Below, in pieces: positions 54,575 through 57,169 of a stretch of DNA of 57,169 bases. The stretch is from Litorilinea aerophila. GTDB lineage: Bacteria > Chloroflexota > Anaerolineae > Caldilineales > Caldilineaceae. The notes under the pieces were generated by a model that searched no databases, was not told the DNA's origin, and saw nothing but the letters and a program-made list of their open reading frames with translations. A program made the translations under genes and the position numbers. Position 1 is the first letter of the stretch. The number at the start of each line of letters is the position of its first letter. The DNA lies in the NCBI GenBank assembly GCA_945897075.1, contig CAMDEX010000007.1:1-57169 (forward strand). Direction: 5' to 3'.

Positions 54575-55630
54575 TTAGGGTGCATTGTGCAGGATCACCC
54601 CTTTGATGACGCCGCCGTAGGCCTGGTTGGTGAAGGCACTTTGGGCCTGGGCAAAGGGAAAGGTGGTCAAGAGTTCTTTGGGGCGCGCAATGCCTTCTTG
54701 AATATAGCGGAAGGCAAGGGGTATGCCATCGGCACCCAGCAAGGGCGCTGCGCCTTTGGCGGTGTTGATCACCAAATCCTTGCGGAAGATGCGGTCGATG
54801 TTGACCCCATCGGCAAGACGATTGTGCGAGCCGGCGATGAGGACGCGTCCGCCCATGCGCGCATGCTCGATGGCCTGCTTGACGGTTTCGGGAATGCCCA
54901 CGACTTCGATCACCGCATCAGCGCCGACATTGCCCGTGAGTTGCAGCACTTCGGCAATGACATCCTGGCTCGCGGCATCAATCACGGCGTGGCAGAACTT
55001 CGCGGCGTTGCGCAGTTTGTCGGGCTGTTGGTCAATGCCGATCACAGCCACCCCTGCAGAGGCCAGAATCTGGGCGATGAGTTGACCTAAGCCCCCCAGA
55101 CCGATCACGACAATGCGCTCTCCTGGCTGCGGCACGCATTTCAGCACCGCACCGATGGCGCAGGTGAGGGGTTCGCAGAGCGCGGCTTCGGGCGTTGAAA
55201 TGGCTTCGGGCACTTTGAAGACGCCGCGACCGAAGGCGCCGGCATAGAGCGTTGCCTGTTCTGCAAAGCCGCCGCCGCCCGTGCGTCGCATCTGCAGACA
55301 AAAATTGGCGTGACCGAGGCGGCAGTTGAGGCATTTGCCACAGAAGTTGTTAAAGACATGCGCCACCCGATCGCCCACGGCAAAGCCTTCAACTTCGCTG
55401 CCTACGCCGATGACTGTGCCGACAAATTCATGTCCCGCCATCGTGTAGGGGCCATTTGCGCTGAGTTCTGCGCTGCGCGGCTCCTTGAAGTTCTTGATGT
55501 CGCCGCCGCAGACGCCACAAGCAAGGTTTTGCAGCAGGATTTCGTCGGGGAGTGGGATCCCTGTGGGCGCGGGCGCGTCAATTGTATGAATGGCAATGGT
55601 TTCGCGTGCGACGAGGGCGAGTGTGCGCAT
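54575..55630 (-). CDS. Zinc-dependent alcohol dehydrogenase (MDR family)
   Basis: 351 aa from the ATG at 55630 (MRTLALVARE), with GGAGAAAG upstream; the 8-codon extension to 55654 lacks one. Catalytic zinc ligands are C in ACGVCGGD and H/E in AGHEFVGTV; the structural zinc site is partly kept in CGKCLNCRLGHANFC. The NAD-binding turn is IGLGGLGQLIAQ. It resembles threonine/sorbitol/galactitol dehydrogenases. With three flanking Gfo/Idh genes it fits stepwise oxidation of a polyol or sugar acid. Confidence 0.88.
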   Translation of the reverse strand: MRTLALVARETIAIHTIDAPAPTGIPLPDEILLQNLACGVCGGDIKNFKEPRSAELSANGPYTMAGHEFVGTVIGVGSEVEGFAVGDRVAHVFNNFCGKCLNCRLGHANFCLQMRRTGGGGFAEQATLYAGAFGRGVFKVPEAISTPEAALCEPLTCAIGAVLKCVPQPGERIVVIGLGGLGQLIAQILASAGVAVIGIDQQPDKLRNAAKFCHAVIDAASQDVIAEVLQLTGNVGADAVIEVVGIPETVKQAIEHARMGGRVLIAGSHNRLADGVNIDRIFRKDLVINTAKGAAPLLGADGIPLAFRYIQEGIARPKELLTTFPFAQAQSAFTNQAYGGVIKGVILHNAP

Positions 55631-55766
55631 CGTTGAAGCTTTCTCCTTACGCAACTTTAGCGTGTTGTCAGAAGGGCGGATACGATATGTCGTGTCTCTA
55701 CATTCCAGCCAGACTGTGGTCCGTGATGGCTGTATGAAAGCAGCGCGAGTCGCATCGGTGCGGCGC

Positions 55767-56819
55767 TCAGATCCAACCGTGGCGGGTAGTAACAGGCACG
55801 CCGGATTTTTGGTGAAGCCAGGCGTGGCTATCTTGCAACATTACCTCGTTCCCCGTGATGGCGGATCGCTCGGCAGCAAAGATGATTTCCATGATGTGCC
55901 GACCATACTCGCCATGTGTGGGCGGCTCAATGTTCTGCTCAATCGATTCGGCAAAGGCCTTCCATTCGTTGTGCATCTCCGTTGGCGGATCGGCGAATGG
56001 TACATCCTCCCACGTATCGCCTTTGCCCAACTGGATATACTTGCTACCGTGTTGGCTAAAGCGCAGTGTGCCGTTGGCGCAAATCACCTGGCATTCATAG
56101 TTGGGTGCGCCGTCGGCATAGCCCACCGCCACCGCCACGCCAGCCAAGCCGTTTTTGTAGCGGATGAACGCGGTTGCGGAATCGTCGCTGGCTTGATAAT
56201 GCGCACGCGTGCCAATCGCGGCGGAGACAGAGACGGCTTGCGACGCCATCATCCAGGTGAGACGGTCTACGACGTGGACGCCGTTGGTCACCCACATACC
56301 TCCGCCGTGGTAGCGGCTGCGGTATTGGGGGCGGCGTGCGGCAAAGCTCCAGTTTTTAGACATATAACAGACGGCTGTGATCAGCGGGCCTAATTGACCT
56401 GAATCGAGAATTTCTTTGGCCTTGAGGCTGGTTCCATAATAGTGCTGGGTATAGCCGACCATCAACTTGACCTGATTCGTTGCTGCCGCCTCGATCATCT
56501 CGTCGCACTGCTCCAGGCTGAGGGCCATGGGCTTTTCGACCAGGACGTGCTTGCCCGCCCGACAAGCGTCTATGGTGAGACGGTGATGCAGTTGGTGGCC
56601 CAAGGTCACGGCAACGGCCTCTACCTCGTGATCGGCGAGGAGTTCGGTATGCGAAGCATAGCTGCGCGGAATGTTGTATTTCGTCATATATTCGTTACGC
56701 TTCTCTTCAAAGAGATCGGCAACGGCGACGATTTCCACGTTGTCGAGACCCGCAATCGCGTCACAGTGGGAGCGGGCGATTCCGCCCAGGCCGATGATAC
56801 CAACTTTTAGTTTTGTCAT
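55767..56819 (-). CDS. Gfo/Idh/MocA family oxidoreductase
   Basis: A 350-aa dehydrogenase with Rossmann motif VGIIGLGGIARSHCDAI, intact EKP motif (HVLVEKPMALS) and GGGMWVTNGVHVVDRLTW holding the conserved histidine. AGAGA precedes the ATG. It is the most canonical member of the cluster. Gap to the alcohol dehydrogenase gene is 136 bases. The same strand and the GH32 gene upstream suggest a carbohydrate utilisation locus that continues beyond the window. Confidence 0.9.
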   Translation of the reverse strand: MTKLKVGIIGLGGIARSHCDAIAGLDNVEIVAVADLFEEKRNEYMTKYNIPRSYASHTELLADHEVEAVAVTLGHQLHHRLTIDACRAGKHVLVEKPMALSLEQCDEMIEAAATNQVKLMVGYTQHYYGTSLKAKEILDSGQLGPLITAVCYMSKNWSFAARRPQYRSRYHGGGMWVTNGVHVVDRLTWMMASQAVSVSAAIGTRAHYQASDDSATAFIRYKNGLAGVAVAVGYADGAPNYECQVICANGTLRFSQHGSKYIQLGKGDTWEDVPFADPPTEMHNEWKAFAESIEQNIEPPTHGEYGRHIMEIIFAAERSAITGNEVMLQDSHAWLHQKSGVPVTTRHGWI

Positions 56820-56913
56820 TTGTGTCTCTCTTGATTTTGATTAAAAAACAAGTACAAATTTGAACCACGAATTTGGTGAGAGGTCATGCTCGCCTTCTTC
56901 GGGGATATCCCAT

Positions 56914-57169
56914 TTACTCTATATCCGGCTCCCAAACTCGACTCTTCAATGCTTCGAGGAACCCCTGATTCGTCGGCTTCATCTTCCATATCTCGACCTG
57001 CCTCAAGGTCGTGGAAGCACCATAGCTGTAAAGATTAAGACTGCGTCCCGTCTCATACTCCATATGCGCGGTTAGTGCCGCTTGGCGATCATTGACAAAG
57101 ACTTCAACCAGGTACTTGTCGATGAAAATCCGCATCTCCAGATCTTCTCCTTCTGCCAGATCGGTGACG
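56914..57169 (-). CDS. GH32 glycosidase (fructosidase), C-terminal end only
   Basis: The window ends inside this gene. The visible 84 codons include LEMRIFIDKYLVEVFVNDRQ, the hallmark of the C-terminal beta-sandwich of GH32 enzymes (invertase, levanase, inulinase), and end ATTLRQVEIWKMKPTN before a short tail. The catalytic five-bladed propeller lies outside the window. Role: probably hydrolysis of sucrose or fructans, supplying sugars to the oxidoreductases downstream. Confidence 0.78.
   Translation of the reverse strand, partial: VTDLAEGEDLEMRIFIDKYLVEVFVNDRQAALTAHMEYETGRSLNLYSYGASTTLRQVEIWKMKPTNQGFLEALKSRVWEPDIE

Overview
The window looks like a chromosomal segment of an uncultured Chloroflexota bacterium, probably Anaerolineae and possibly near Caldilineales. 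The gene content supports this (alpha-glucan phosphorylase, many Gfo/Idh/MocA dehydrogenases, GcvT-fold demethylases, AAA/histidine-kinase proteins). So do the moderately high GC and an exceptional load of small hairpin and short-tandem repeats between genes. No rRNA, tRNA or CRISPR was seen. The taxonomy is inference; no marker gene is present.

Layout. (1) 1-4000: glycogen/alpha-glucan phosphorylase and a phytanoyl-CoA dioxygenase family enzyme, closed by a perfect 60-bp palindrome. (2) 4134-13470: two convergent transcription units meeting tail to tail. On + are an AAA ATPase and an SPFH/band-7 membrane protein. On - is a tightly coupled four-gene operon: M29-like aminopeptidase, AAA ATPase, AAA-GAF-histidine kinase, and a response receiver fused to an APH/choline-kinase-like phosphotransferase. 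I know no named system of this composition; it is the best candidate for an undescribed signalling or conflict module. (3) 13914-27169: a six-gene minus-strand defence operon: SNF2-type helicase with C-terminal DUF3883-like domain, Septu-like ATPase + HNH pair (PtuAB), DUF1156 DNA methyltransferase, DUF262/HNH (GmrSD-like) protein and DUF499 ATPase. Most joints are 4-base overlaps. It reads as a helicase-methylase-ATPase system with a Septu-like pair and a DUF262 nuclease built in. A 21-bp tandem repeat array lies just upstream.

(4) 27882-36833: housekeeping and accessory genes on + (unknown helical protein, TIGR01777 epimerase, CPD photolyase, unknown polytopic membrane protein, GcvT-like demethylase, four-helix-bundle protein, MTOX/sarcosine-oxidase-like flavoenzyme, CcbP-like calcium-binding protein). 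(5) 36850-38466: three tandem paralogues of an unrecognised 117-122 aa protein, with two decayed copies of a partner gene. (6) 38610-45002: FAD/GcvT two-domain dehydrogenase, MFS transporter and two Gfo/Idh/MocA genes, the second frameshifted. Together with region 4 this suggests oxidation of N-methylated amines with transfer of one-carbon units to folate. (7) 45003-48291: a MITE-like element with 22-bp inverted ends and a 9-bp target duplication, an IS4-family insertion sequence, and gene fragments on either side of it. (8) 48454-57169: AAA ATPase fused to a PD-(D/E)XK nuclease, a phytanoyl dioxygenase, several decayed genes, a minus-strand cluster of Gfo/Idh/MocA and zinc alcohol dehydrogenases, and the C-terminal end of a GH32 glycosidase.

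A recurring theme is that short repeats (7-8 bp tandem units and palindromes) sit not only between genes but inside reading frames (glycogen phosphorylase, the MTOX-like oxidase), where they add low-complexity peptides without breaking the frame.
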